A stretch of DNA of 64,000 nucleotides from Macrocystis pyrifera (GCA_031763025.1 JASSKH010000026.1:3652240-3716239); one strand, 5' to 3'; positions 13,501-24,014 are shown, numbered from the stretch's first letter. The notes: generated by a model from the letters alone, not told the origin. Numbers and translations: made by a program.

Positions 13501-14671
13501 ACGTGAGAGCGTAAGCATCGATCGCCAAGAGGTCCCAGCAAGTCGAACCACACCAACCGCGTGACAACCCACGCAAGATGAGGCCTCTGCGGGCACCCAT
13601 GCCGATTTTCTGCCCTATATTTCGTTTTTTTTTTGTAATTTGGTGGGTTACGTCCTGCAAAAAGGCATGGTCAACCATGGTCATGTGTCTGGCACGATAG
13701 CACGGATCGAGTAACTGCGCTCTCTTGCTCCCACCGCTGTTGTTTCCCTCCTCTCGCTGATCGTTCGGGTTGTTTTTTCTCCTGCCGGTGGTGGACACTT
13801 GCTGTGTCATCTCCAGATTACGCTAACAACGTTACTAAGAAGACTCAGGTGAGCGGCGCGACCCATTGGGCTATATAGAATAACTGCTGTGGCATTTTAA
13901 CGACACTACTTCTCTACTATCAGCAAACGAAAGGATTCTACACTATCCATACGGTAGCGTTTCAACGAAAGGACTACGTACTACTGTAGTACACTATGAG
14001 TAGAACCTCCAACAAAAGGACCACACTACAAGTATCAATAGTTTTTCAACGAAAGGACTATACACTATATATAGCCTACCAACGGAGGGACTACACTATA
14101 AAATAACATTTAAACGAAAACGCTGTCGTGTCACCTATGAGAGGATACACCATAGAAAACCCTCGCTATAAGCATGGAGAAGAGGGATATTAACACAATA
14201 CCTCCTTGACATTTGCCTCGCGTATCGCCTGGCGCGCAGCTTGTCCCCTCTCCGGGGTTTCACTACAACGTCAAAAACGTCTCTCTCATCACCGGTTGAC
14301 CCCAACCTTCCCTGACTGACGCCCCCTCCCCCAAGAGGGGAACTCCCCAATACACCTGCAACCCAGTAGTATTTAATCGTTTTTTGGGGGCGTGCTTTCG
14401 TGCGATAGCTTTTGACGTTTTTCATCGGGTGGCACCTGTGTACAACGTCTATGACAATCGGTTTACGGGAGATGTGCCATCAAGTATGTAGAGCATAGTT
14501 CTCATGTCACCAGCCTCAGAAGAGTTTTGGTACCCGCTCTCCTACTATCGCATGCCTCCTCGAATCGCACGCACGTGCATACAACCGCTCCCTGACCCCC
14601 GTCCCCCCATCCCCCCTGCTGCGGTTGTGCGCCGATTCGAATGCGTGCAGTGGAAGGCTCCAGACATTTGA
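1396..14671 (+). CDS. Multi-exon gene: single-pass membrane protein with three cytoplasmic WW domains (5' end missing)
   Basis: Nine exons are joined by GT-AG introns: 1396-1593, 5143-5239, 6620-6771, 7485-7724, 8562-8621, 9986-10061, 12284-12625, 13818-13849 and 14651-14671. Exon lengths sum to 1218 nt, exactly 406 codons with the stop, and every junction phase agrees. The product has an N-terminal, probably extracellular segment, one hydrophobic helix of about 24 residues, a basic stretch, then three WW domains around a proline-rich linker. WW domains bind proline-rich peptides such as PPxY, so an adaptor or signalling role at a membrane is likely, but that is inference. No start codon or signal peptide was found, so upstream exons lie before 1396 or outside the window. 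Extra phase-0 exons could exist in the 3.5-kb first intron or in the 8622-9985 intron. The family of the N-terminal part was not recognised. Confidence 0.75.
2403..2425. repeat. Poly-G tract (23 G)
   Basis: An uninterrupted run of G in intron 1 of the WW gene. It sits beside the first copy of the GTACTCAT short repeat described in the findings. Confidence 0.95.
3430..3975. repeat. Degenerate TTTCGG/TTTTCGG array
   Basis: About 540 bp made almost entirely of TTTCGG, TTTTCGG and GCTTCGG-type words with C/G/T substitutions. It is intronic. It gives long phenylalanine-rich reading frames on the + strand that are artefacts of the repeat. Confidence 0.9.
4738..4773. repeat. Poly-C followed by GATTTTTT dispersed motif
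   Basis: A run of about 17 C runs into GATTTTTTGTTGCGCGCAT. Almost the same junction occurs at 58049-58074, and part of it at 34357-34375 and 21561-21577. It may mark the end of a transposable element family. Confidence 0.5.
5143..5239 (+). CDS. WW gene, exon 2 (membrane-proximal segment and start of TM helix)
   Basis: The acceptor is GCATTCTTGCAG and the donor is TTGGC|GTGAGT. The exon is 97 nt, phase 0 to 1. It reads VQVSISKFEYTSIEEVDP and then WTIIGAIGGAW, the first half of the transmembrane helix. A second in-phase acceptor six bases downstream is possible. Confidence 0.65.
5260..5770. repeat. CGATAT-rich dispersed repeat cluster
   Basis: Imperfect units of about 80 bp built from TCGAAACTT, GATACGATATCC and CGATATAT words. 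Blocks ending in GGCGTTTGGCGT or a variant recur near 5236, 5385 and 5765, and again at 6180-6330. AT-rich, intronic, no gene. Confidence 0.6.
6180..6330. repeat. Further copy of the CGATAT-rich repeat
   Basis: It carries the same CGAAACTTTTGCTACGATAC word and GGCGTTTGGCGTGAG end as the cluster at 5260-5770. Confidence 0.5.
6620..6771 (+). CDS. WW gene, exon 3 (rest of TM helix and basic juxtamembrane stretch)
   Basis: The first two bases (AG) complete a Gln codon begun in the previous exon. The exon then reads FVVIGFGVFFVFSEKQAP, completing the membrane helix, and RKMRNLKK, a basic stop-transfer stretch. It ends SRPSQQ at CAG|GTACGT. The length is 152 nt, phase 1 to 0. The acceptor (CGCACAAAG) is weaker than the others, but it is chosen because phase and protein both fit and an in-frame stop lies just upstream. 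Confidence 0.65.
7030..7290. repeat. Imperfect CAT/ATC trinucleotide array
   Basis: CATCATCAT, GATCAT and CGTCAT words dominate about 260 bp of intron. Long Ile/Met-rich reading frames on both strands here are artefacts. Confidence 0.85.
7485..7724 (+). CDS. WW gene, exon 4 (WW domain 1, degenerate, and proline-rich linker)
   Basis: The polypyrimidine tract and acceptor are TTTCTTTCAACGTTCGTAG; the donor is TTCCGA|GTGAGT. The exon is 80 codons, phase 0 to 0. It encodes an acidic lead-in DFEIDATDEDLP and then a WW domain beginning LPMEWIKKQTRTGSVYYYN. The second signature Trp is replaced by Arg (TGSRRTSSP), so ligand binding may be lost or altered. A proline stretch APPPPPLPPR follows, which could itself be a WW or SH3 ligand. 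Acceptors at 7493 and 7496 keep the same frame. Confidence 0.75.
8562..8621 (+). CDS. WW gene, exon 5 (short Ser/Gln-rich linker)
   Basis: The acceptor is CTTCTCTACAG and the donor is ACG|GTGAGA. The exon is 20 codons, phase 0 to 0, reading GAHKSQENGSSASQESAYGT. Splice sites are strong and the phase fits. It has no domain of its own. Confidence 0.55.
9265..9450. repeat. Short tandem array, unit about 31-35 bp
   Basis: About six copies of a unit containing GATGCCTATCTAGCCC start near 9272, 9303, 9333, 9364, 9399 and 9430. The intervening TTTCGC/TTTCATT spacers vary. Intronic. Confidence 0.7.
9986..10061 (+). CDS. WW gene, exon 6 (first half of WW domain 2)
   Basis: The acceptor is TTTCGTGTGTCCCAAG and the donor is AGATTTT|GTGAGC. 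The exon is 76 nt, phase 0 to 1. It reads SNGHGSNGDH and then LPPGWIARTDENGRF, the classic N-terminal half of a WW domain with its first Trp. The last base starts the Tyr codon finished in the next exon. Confidence 0.85.
12284..12625 (+). CDS. WW gene, exon 7 (second half of WW 2, linker, first half of WW 3)
   Basis: The acceptor is GCCGCACCATCCAG and the donor is AAGAAAT|GTGAGC. The exon is 342 nt, phase 1 to 1. It opens by completing a Tyr codon and reads YLDTVSKTTQWRRP, the C-terminal half of WW 2 with its second Trp and closing Pro. A Ser/Ala/Pro-rich linker of about 80 residues follows. It ends LPPDWELRTAPDGKK, the first half of WW 3. Both WW domains are split by a phase-1 intron at the same Tyr codon, which points to duplication of an exon pair. 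Confidence 0.85.
12775..12850. repeat. GGT-rich microsatellite
   Basis: GGTGGTGGT and GGCGGC words in the intron after exon 7. It gives poly-Val or poly-Ala artefact frames. Confidence 0.8.
13818..13849 (+). CDS. WW gene, exon 8 (32-nt microexon, middle of WW 3)
   Basis: The acceptor is GTGTCATCTCCAG and the donor is ACTCAG|GTGAGC. It completes the split Tyr and reads YANNVTKKTQ, exactly the segment expected between the first Tyr and the second Trp of a WW domain. Phase 1 to 0. It is too short for normal ORF finders. Confidence 0.8.
14651..14671 (+). CDS. WW gene, terminal exon (end of WW 3 and stop)
   Basis: The acceptor is CGATTCGAATGCGTGCAG after a C-rich tract. It reads TGG AAG GCT CCA GAC ATT TGA: WKAPDI and stop. 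Trp-x-x-Pro is the exact closing motif of a WW domain, and the phase matches the previous exon. A longer alternative last exon cannot be excluded. Confidence 0.65.
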   Translation, partial: WKAPDI

Positions 14672-16880
14672 GGCGCCCTGCATATATTTCTGTAAAATCT
14701 TCGCAGCTGAGCATGGGCAAGAAGGCCGCTCGCTCCCTATCGTGGAAGCATCGTAGTGTCTTTCGCCATGGAGGCCTGGGAGGGCTTTTTTGTTGTTCTC
14801 CCGTGTACATACTTCGTTGTTTTTCGCCGGTGGTCTTTGCTGTGTTGCACACGTTAGTGGCTGGGTTCTGGTAGTGACCACTTCATGTAGGCTGTTGGGT
14901 GCATTAAAACGCTACTGTAGGAACTTGTTATGGGGCATTCCAAAACCCTCAGACGCGCAAGAGCACCGTTGGGTAGAGCACGGCATGTTTGCTCGGCCCC
15001 AGTATTGCAACGACCTTGCGGCAATGGTCCTGTGAGTGACGGGGGATGGGCTCACGAAGTAAGTTAGGTAAGTTGGCGACGGTAAATATACCCTGGTATG
15101 CGCGTTTCGCCGCTCCCGAGGTAGTGAGACCTGAAGTATGATGCGTGCACTGGGGGGTGTACTGCTAGCACACGTTCCTGATAGCAATTGCACGGGCGTG
15201 GCATACACCAAATAGGCACAAAAAAATCCGGACTTCAACGACCGGCCAGGTAGTGCAGACGGTCCACACTTACTAATGGTTGTGAATTCACAGGGCTTGG
15301 GCATTGTTGTCGGCGCGTATAGCCGTCGGAACAGAGTTGACACGAGTGAGCCAGCCATGTTTGCCACGAGTGAGCCGAGCCCAGCTACGCGAGATCACGC
15401 AACGGACGAGACCCGCAAAAAAATGTGGGGCGACATGAAGCTCCACTCTCTACTTTGTGCGCGTCACTTCTGCTTTGATGTGTTCGATGGAGTGTATTAT
15501 TTCTGTAATACTGTACGTACATCTTTTTAGTGTTGTTCGGAGACTTACCGTACTTTCCCTGTGTTTTGACGATGCCACTCTTTGTTTGCTTCTGCAAGGC
15601 TATACCCGCGTATCTACGCATCTATTTGAAGGGCTATGGGCATCTACATGCCTAGCACGGGTAGTGCTGTAGAACGAAGCTGTGGCTTTAGGGGCGGGGG
15701 GGCTTGTTTTTTAGGATGGACCAAGTGCTTTTCGGCAATGCTAGCCTTGGGAGAGTCGTGTCCCGAACGAGTGCGGTGCTGCCTGTCTGCGCTCGTTTTA
15801 ATCGTTTTTTTTTCGCGCTGTCACCCGTCTTGGCGTGGCAACGATAGGCTCGTTGCTGCAGTAAACCAGCATGATACGTGTTGTGCAAATCGATCAACGT
15901 CGTCCACCAAAACACCGCAAAAAGTTCACGAGTCATCGGCCTCCTATACGTATTGTACTTCTACTGCATCTGCCGACAAGTCGTGTCGATACTACAGTAG
16001 AGAGCAACGCGATTTATTTCATTTTTTGGCGCTTGTTTTCGTGCTATAATTCTGGCTGCACTACTGTGGACGGTGCAAATATGGGGGTTGGTTTGCACGT
16101 GGGACGAGGCTAGCTACGATCGCGAGTGGGCATGCTGCATGCATTATTTTCAGCTGCGGCGCGGTGTTGCCTTTGTTTGGTTGCGCCTTGAACTGTTTGC
16201 AGGAACCGCCACACAGTTCTTAGGGAGTCCCTTTGCGTCGCGTTGATTCTATAAAGTCGCAGGCCCGACGATTTTGACGTTAATGCAGCCTTGCAAGGCG
16301 CTTGCAGTTACCAAGACTTGAAACAAAATGAATCGGCATGCGGCAGTGGGTACATAGTGTGACCTGTCCGTGCGAAACATACTCTTGAATGCCTTTGGTG
16401 GGCATCATATCGTGAACCGATCCCACCGTTGAAACAAAACAGGATCCTAACCCTAATAGACTGATGAACAGTATGTTGGATACTCTTGATGAGGTGTTTC
16501 AGCACGTTCGCTAGGCAGGGCATTCGAACAGTGTTTTTCTACGTAGGTTGTTGAAGCGCTTGGTATAGAAACCGGGGACGGTTTCTTCCGTGGGTTTTTC
16601 TTTTCGTCTTTTCGCGTTTTAGAGTCTAGGTGTATTGTCAGCGACCAAAGTTTATGTCTTACCGTAGCTTTGGGTCTTGACAGGGACGTGGAGCGCATTA
16701 GCTTCAGCAAGCAGTGGCCAGGCCTCTCTCCTCCCCTCTGCCCAGCGGAATTTTGTTCTCCTTCCATCCTGTTTTCCTCGATTGACGTACGTATGTAGCA
16801 GTAGTATGGCTTGCGGTGCTCTGGACGACATACATTCCAGCCATGAGAGGTGGGACATTTTCGTCTCCTGGTGTGGGTGT
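14672..16880. other. Mostly unassigned stretch downstream of the WW gene
   Basis: No recognised gene. Two possible + strand exons look more coding than their surroundings. The first is 14919-15031 (frame includes WVEHGMFARPQYCNDLAAM), with an acceptor CTACTGTAG and a GTGAGT at its end. The second starts at 15292 after TTCACAG and ends at one of two GTGAGC donors near 15345-15373. They could belong to a second gene, but no family was recognised and no further exons were found. Confidence 0.25.
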
Positions 16881-17455
16881 TTTGCATTAGTTGGACGGGT
16901 CATGGACGCCGCCGTGGTCGAATGCATGCTCGACGAATTGACGGGCCCGTGGTCGACCATGGGCGACCATGCCCGGGTCCGTGGTGGACAATGGTCGTCC
17001 ATGACGTACACCATGACCGTACCATGAGCCGGGGGACAGCTCCATGGACGATTCCATGACCTTGGTCGATCGTGAATTCACCCATGGACGGAATCATGGA
17101 CACCGCCATGGGCGCGTCTATGGATACATCCATTGCGACATTCATGGGCCCGTCCATGGACGAGTCCATGGTCGACTGTGCGTCGATCATGGCTTTGTGG
17201 GGGTCCATGGACGCATCCATGGCGCCATCATGGGCCCGTTCATGGAAGAAGCCATGGCCGACCGTAGCCCTAACTCTAACCCAAGAGCCAAACAACGCCG
17301 TCATGGATGCGTCCATGAGCCCGGTCATAAGCGAAGCCATGACCGACGCTTGGTCGACAATGACCGGGGCCGTGAACGACCACGGTCGACCACGGCGGCG
17401 TTTATGACAGCTCGTGGTTGATCATGCTGACGTTCATGGGCCCGTCCATGTACGG
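16880..17455. repeat. CATGG-rich palindromic array 1
   Basis: Roughly 570 bp with very dense CATGG, GTCCATGGAC and CCATGGGC words, including at least nine CCATGG palindromes in about 300 bp, spaced irregularly. Words recur in both orientations, so hairpins are likely in single-stranded form. Methionine-rich frames on both strands are artefacts. Confidence 0.85.
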
Positions 17456-19679
17456 TCCATCCAATGTAGATCATTGTTTGGCGTGTGCTACAGTAGGAGT
17501 CAAGCATACTATTTTTCCTAAGGCTACTCACTCCAGCTCTATACATCTCCCCCGAAAACTAGGATTTAGAGAACGAAATGGTACTCTGGTTGTTGTTCAA
17601 ATAATACTGTACGATACCTGACATTGGGCAATTTCTCAGTCGATCCTCAGTCGAGGAGCTCCGTCAGTCAAAAGTCACAAATGTTTTGGTCAAAACAACG
17701 TTACCCGTATCGTACGCGACTGTTGCCCTTTGTCGCTTCTCGCTTCGTACATTCTGCCGGCGGCCGGTGGCCCGCGCCGGCCGCACGGTCGACTGGCCAC
17801 TCCGCCGTCTCTAAAACAAGCAGCCTGAAGTAGTGCTTATCTCACAGCCCTGCTTTGCCGACCGGTGCACCTCACGATGTTGTCGCGCCGACCTATTTTA
17901 TATATGATGTATCATCCTTCTATGTGAACACTGGTCGGGTGTGATACACTGCGCTGGGACAGACGTTTAAGGTTTCCGCTTCGTTTAAAGCGCAGAACCC
18001 CCTCTGCTGAGAACGTCTTGGATTATACCGGAAGCGCGTGCACAAGTCTTCCGTGATAGTGAGGGTTACATGGTAACTTGTCATGCTTCAGTCCCTTTGG
18101 TGCCGCAACCATTGTCCAGCTCTAAAGATTTCAATACTATAGTTCGTCCACACACAATGGGGGCACAGGTTGTATTGGGATGCTTACCACTAACTTGTGC
18201 TGTGTCCTCAGCCTTTTCACCACCGGCACAGTAGTGTCTGGTTCAGACCCCAATAGGTACAACTTGACGACAACGGCGGCTCTTGCCGCGGTTATCAGGT
18301 TTTCCTGTGTTAGGGGTCTTGTTGAGGCATCCCTCCTCAGGTGATGGAAACACGCGGTCGGTTTCCTTCCTCCAATCACCTCGGAATATCGTCGCGCAAC
18401 AACCGCAACAGCTGCTATATATACTGGTATCGGCCGCCACAACCGCAGGGTTGCCACGCATTATTCCTCGCGGCACACACCTCGCACGACAAAAGCAACG
18501 GTACCGGAAATTTTAACTTCGGCACACCCTCACGCGATCGCGCTGATTGCCACCGTGACAACGCTGGTCCCCATCCTTCCCAACTCGGTCACGCTATTAA
18601 CTCTCGCTACAGCATCGCTCCCATGGCTTAGTCGCTCACCGTCGTTCAGTCACAGCACGCGTACGTTTCGTACTCATGACATGCATCGGCCCAATACTAT
18701 CGGTCTTGAGCTCCTAAGTGCGGTCGTCCTCTAGCTGTACGATAGTAACAGTACAAGATCACCGAGCGAACCCTTAGCTCGACGCCGTCATGCGAGCAGA
18801 GCGGCGTAGTGCCTTAGTGGATCACCGTGCTTAGTGGACCACCGAGGACATCCTACACTTTACGCCGTCGACGGAAATCACCCATTTTTTGCCGGCTCTG
18901 ACGGTCCATGTGACCAACACGACACCAAACGAAAACGTTTGTGCCCGCTACGGGGATTTCGCCGGCAGCCACCGAGCCGGCGTGGGCTGCAAATCCCTTC
19001 CCACCTCTATCCCGTCATTGCACGCACTGCACCGCACCTCTCTATCCCCTGCCACGGTGCAACGAATTCATACGAAGTATCAGACCCTGGGCGCATTGCT
19101 CCTACAGTATTTGCCGCGTCGGTTTCTGTGGAGTCACTCTATTCGTTTTTCTGCACGTAAGGGTTGACGTCTTGCCAACTTCATCAAGGACCACCGAACG
19201 ACAGCCTCTTGCTCCCTTACATACTCCACGGCGTGTAAGAGATGGCCGATACCGGCCAGTGCGTCTCGAACCCGGGCCCAGGGCTGGTCCCAGGAAGACA
19301 AATAGTGGACTACGCAGTGCCGAAGCCCAGAGAACAGCCCGACCACCATATTTTCTCCTGATATATCTAGGACATGTCGTGAACCATTTCACAGTTCTCC
19401 CTCCCCCACTCCGCCCAGGGCCGGTATTGCCGAACCTCCAACCATGATTTTTATGTGACCATGGACACGATGTCGACGACATCAACCGTCTGCAAGTTGG
19501 GACCATTGACTGGGACACAGGTATTCGCGGTTGAACGTACCGAGCTCAGCCAACTCTAGGTAGGTGGTGGTCTATCCAACCCCCCATTGATGTAAACAAA
19601 GCGAGACCCGCAACGTAGTATATTTATTCGTATACAGCGCGTATACATATATGTTGAGATGACGCCAAAACAAACATTT
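17456..19679. other. Unassigned unique-looking stretch
   Basis: No gene could be supported. The section 18130-19560 is richer in GC and less repetitive than its flanks. It holds short frames such as VHVTNTTPNENVCARYGD (near 18900) that look mildly coding on the + strand, but I see no convincing splice structure or family. It may be a decayed gene or element. Confidence 0.2.
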
Positions 19680-20340
19680 CGTGAACGCCCATGGCTTTCT
19701 TGGCACTTCAGGGCCCTCCACGGTAAATCATGGGCTTTCATGGCACTGCCGTGGAACTTCTAGATGGGTAGAACGTTCATGGGCTCGCATGTGACTTGCA
19801 TAAAGGCTCAATGGCACGTTCACGGGTCTTCATGGGCTTTCATACGCCTCCATGGAATTCCCATGGCAACACAGAGTCGTAACGTTGTAGGTCTGGATAA
19901 TACGTATGTTGTCGTATGTGGTCTGATTCACGTTGTTCATGAAAAATCGGCTTCCATGACAGATTCATGATAGAGCTTTTTTCATGACAGCTTTCAAACA
20001 AACCTACACCATGGAGACTGCTACGAAACTGCCAAGGCATTGCTGCCATCGAGCTACAGGAACTGCAATGAGGCGCCGTGACATTCCGTGAAGAGACTCC
20101 TTGCGGCGCCATGAAAGCGCCACGAAAGCGGAGTGCCATGAAAGAGCCATGACTGGGCCATGAGGTCCCATGGCACTATCATGACAGCCCCTCGATATGC
20201 GCATGGCAATCTCATGGCAGGTATTCCTATGTCAGTCTCATGGTACTGCCATGGCAGGGCTATGCCAGTTCCTATTCCCCATGGCAGTCTCATGGCAGTC
20301 CCATGGCAGTCCCATGGCACCCGGTGTCATCATGCACGCA
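19680..20340. repeat. CATGG-rich palindromic array 2
   Basis: A second, separate array built on TCATGGCA, CCCATGGCA and TTCATGGGC words. It is densest at 20155-20325, where TCATGGCAGT-type units repeat back to back. A related block of GTTCATGAAC and GAACGTTGATGG words lies at 20545-20635. Confidence 0.85.
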
Positions 20341-21684
20341 CGCTTAGAGCACAACCGCATGACTGCATGCACCCTCATATTCGGAACTCGGTACGGCTAC
20401 GATGTACGAGCAGCGACCGAACCCGCGAGCGGTGCGATTATCAACTTTCCTGGGAGAACGTGCCGCGGTACAACTAATAACAGCATCATGCTGCTGCTGA
20501 GGACACCGTACATCTCTCACGTGCCGCTTCGCCAAGACTGTCAACGTTTATGAACCCCCATGAACGTTGATGGACACGTTATATAACGTTCATGAACACT
20601 TTGATGAACGTCGTTCCTGAACGTTGATGGGCATGGGGCGGCTACCACGAATTATATTACTGTTGTGCGATGGTCGAAACCTTTCACCTGCAGAGCCACT
20701 TCAGAACTGTCCGTGGAACGGCCAAAACCCTCTACGCGCTCATCAATATGGCATTGCCTTTGATTTAGGGAAATAAATAACTCGCCTGTTGGACATACTA
20801 CTTGATACTCGTAGCGCAGCTGCTGTTGCCCTGCTTGATACCCTGGTAGGTTGCAGTGAGTGATACCACTCTGTCCCTAAGTATAAGTTTGAATAATACT
20901 GTAAAAAAAATCCTTATATTTAGGGACAGAGCGATATTCGCTTTTGAGTTTTGAATTTGTATTTGTTAGTCACAATGCCGTGGGAAAGTGCGGAACTCCT
21001 TCAACACGCTGCCCCGAACTGCTGACAGCCACTCAAAATTTTCTTCATCCAGCAGCCAGCAACACATCAACGCATGATATCCTACAAGTACACCGTATTT
21101 GCCCACAACAGGCGATGTGCCTCGCGCTGGGTAGGCGACTGCTCGTGCTTCGTGTTACATGGATCTCGGAGCAGCAGGAAAGTCGAGAGTGGCTCAGATC
21201 GACGACTGAATTATTGTAACTTGAAAAACAAATAGAGGTGAGATACCCCAGGAAACCAGCAAAACACAGGAAGGAGCACAAACAACAGCGATTAGTAAGC
21301 GAGCGCACCTCTCAACATTGAGCAGGGATCTATGGAGTTGCTCTGGGAAATTCTTACATCGAGACAAGAGCCACAACGCCAGCAGTTGTCCAAGTTTCAG
21401 GCAGAGCCCACGAAAAACAGCAATCGAACTATTTTGTTTTTGTATTCATCACTTTCACTTTCCAGCTTTACTCGTAGGAGGTTTTTCCCTCTCCGGTCTT
21501 CTTCTGGACAAGTCGTGGTCATAGGTGTCGTCCCTTCTCCCCCCCGGTACGTGCCTTCATTTTTTGTCGCGCATAGGGTTCAGCATTCCCACTGCTCGTC
21601 AATTTTCATCGAATGTAGCTAACTCACGCTTTCGTGCTTTCCGCTAATAATCGTGTTTTTTAAGCAAGAAAAAGTCCTTACGAG
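20341..21684. other. No gene recognised
   Basis: Apart from the palindromic words at 20545-20635 I see no repeat, RNA gene or supported coding exon here. A 91-codon + strand frame at 20944-21219 has no recognisable features. Confidence 0.3.
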
Positions 21685-21770
21685 TATGCACTCGGTGAGA
21701 CTCGAATCCACGAAATTGTTCTGAGCAGACACGCGGCCCACCTACTAAGCCACCGGGGACGCCGGCATAG
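21685..21770 (-). repeat. tRNA-like sequence, probable SINE head
   Basis: Read on the minus strand it has an A-box-like GGTGGCTTAGTAGGTGG and a B-box-like GATTCGAGTCTC about 40 bases later, in tRNA order and spacing. The acceptor and anticodon stems do not pair properly, so it is not a functional tRNA. It may head a SINE running leftwards. Confidence 0.4.
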
Positions 21771-22689
21771 GGAACGTGGAGATGGAGTAGGCCCGCTTGC
21801 CAGGTCAGAGCCGTCAGTGTCGCACTCGTCGAAAATACACCGTACTAAACAAGACCCCTCGACGGATACGTACGCCTGTGGTGCTCTGTCACGGCTAGTT
21901 AAGTTTGTGACCAACGCTAAGGTCTAACGCGCAGGGGTGAGTCTCCGCACCGCCATAGAGGCACACTAGTGTAGATCTGCATGCACGGTAGTACTGTATA
22001 GCTGCATATTTGGTAGGGTTCAAGTTCGAATGATTCGCAGGCGCAACCGCAACGTAGCGCCTGGATATCACTCAAAACCATGTTCCGAACCAAACTCCGA
22101 GCTACGCATCGACATCGTGCTAGAAAGGCATTCGTGAGAATGGGCGTATTCCCAGGAGACACCTCAGCACAGTTTTCAGGCAGTAGTGCGTTAGTGTTTG
22201 GGAGATCCAAACATGAGGAGCTCAAAATCCACTCGAAATTTCACTTCTTAGAAATTCGTTCGCGCTCAGGCCGACCAACACCTCTGTGCGCTAGTTATGA
22301 AACGGGTGTACTCGCTAGTTTAACCGGTAGTTCTTTACTCTTTGGAGGGACTCAACCCAGAACGTGCAAACAAACTCCACTGCGTGTCTGAGCTCCTCAC
22401 ACGACAAGCTCATGTCTCACCCGAAACAGTACTTCGAATATCTTCGCTCGCGCAACACGCCAAACAAGTACATGTGCGCAAGGGTCCTACAACGAATATT
22501 CACTAAAGTAGTAAATATTTTTCGTATCAATATATAGGAACTACTTCCTTACTTGAGAAACTCAACCGGTCGGAAACGTTTAGCATACATGAACCAACCC
22601 CTACTACGGTGAGAGTGACTCGTTACCTCACTTTCACAGGAGCTCAACCCCCTTCAACCGTGGGATGACTTCGTTTCACTTGAGAACGA

Positions 22690-23135
22690 CAGGAGGTTCC
22701 TGTTCCGGGAAGCGACCCTATGCACATCACGATTTTGTACACCTGTGTATTGTCCTATTAATGCCTGAGACATCCTATTAATACAATGCGTATAAGCGCA
22801 TATTTCTACCTTCTACGGTCTGACCTGTTGGATGCTCCCGGGGATCAAGCAAAGCGTGGGGGTAGGTCAGGCGGGTGACTCAGGAGCGTGCAGATGAGGT
22901 TCTGAGCGTTGAGGCAAGTATTTCGTGCGTTCAGAGCGAGCGTTTCGTGCCAGGGGTTCACAAGTTCTCAGATTGGGTTCAAGTCCATGCTTTCCAGTGA
23001 TCGACGTACCCAGCCCCCCCAGAGCCCCACGCACGTTTAGTCGATCCCCTTCTATGCTATCCTTCCGAGGTACTACAACTCCGGGTTCACAAATAAAATG
23101 GTGGAATATCCCCTGCTCGCCGTGGCATCTCCCCA
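22690..23135 (+). repeat. SINE-body repeat, copy 1 (no tRNA head)
   Basis: About 440 bp, highly similar to 58163-58595 from GGGAAGCGACCCTATGC to GCTCGCCGTG, with scattered substitutions. This copy lacks the tRNA-Glu-like head present in the other, so it is 5'-truncated or was copied without it. A B-box-like GGGTTCAAGTCC lies inside it. Confidence 0.8.
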
Positions 23136-23394
23136 CGTTCGATGTCTTCAGACCGAGACAACGAATCGTTAAAAGTAAAACCCGACGAGCAGAAAATTAC
23201 TCTTCAAGATAGCAAGAGAAGAAAATAAAATTCCCAAGGCATCCCGGGAAGGTAAAATTAGGAATCCGAATAACTCAAAATTCCGCCCTAACGTTTGTCT
23301 AGCTGTCTCTGTGCGGATATCACATTTAGATTCATGGTGTGCTTTGTTTCTGGCGATGATATCAACTTCCCTACATTGGTTGTGGATGTGCTTT

Positions 23395-23965
23395 ATGAAT
23401 GTGGAGGTGGTTTCGTAGATGGGTTTACCGCTGGCTGCAACACGTTCATGACGAGTCATCGTTATATTCTGGTCTCCTCCAATGATATGAAGTTCTATTT
23501 CGTATACTTCGCGTGCTTCAACTTATTGGCACTACTCGTAGCGAATGTGGGGGTGGATTTGCATATGACTTTGCCACGGGCTGTCAGAAATTCATAATAG
23601 GTCCTCTTTGTACTTTCGCCTCCTCCTATTGTATAAAGTTCTGCTTCGCATGCTTCGCGTGCTGAAAATATGCTGGCACTACCCAAGGTTATTGTCTCAA
23701 TCCGAGTAAGTAAGTCGTTTGAAGGTATTGACGTTTACTTAACTCACTGGCACTAGCGAATGTGGAGGTGGACTTGTATACGGGTTTGCCACGGCGGTAG
23801 GAGATTCATGATGGGTCCGCTTTCTACTTTCGTCTCTTCCTATGGTATAGAGTCGTATTTCGCATACTTCGCGTGCTTCAATTTACTGGCGCTACCCGAG
23901 GTTATTATCTGATTCCTAGTAAGTAAGTCGTTTGAAGGTACTGACGTTTACTGCATCCCCCCTGC
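23395..23965. repeat. Three-unit tandem repeat, unit about 145-215 bp
   Basis: GCGAATGTGGAGGTGG-type starts lie near 23398, 23541 and 23757. Each unit contains a shared TTCGCGTGCTTC block, and the last two end in AAGTAAGTCGTTTGAAGGTA. No gene was recognised. Confidence 0.75.
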
Positions 23966-24014
23966 ATGAACACTGTCCACTGGAGCGACTCTTTCGCGCT
24001 AAATTCAATCATGA

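Noticed and set aside
4265..17285. CCCTAA/CTAACCC telomere-like words near 4276, 7925, 16446 and 17268
   Set aside because: Only one to three units each, scattered and degenerate; not a telomere or a clear interstitial telomere block.
16652..17421. Several 110-146 codon frames on both strands
   Set aside because: CATGG array artefacts, Met/Asp/Gly-rich, overlapping on both strands.
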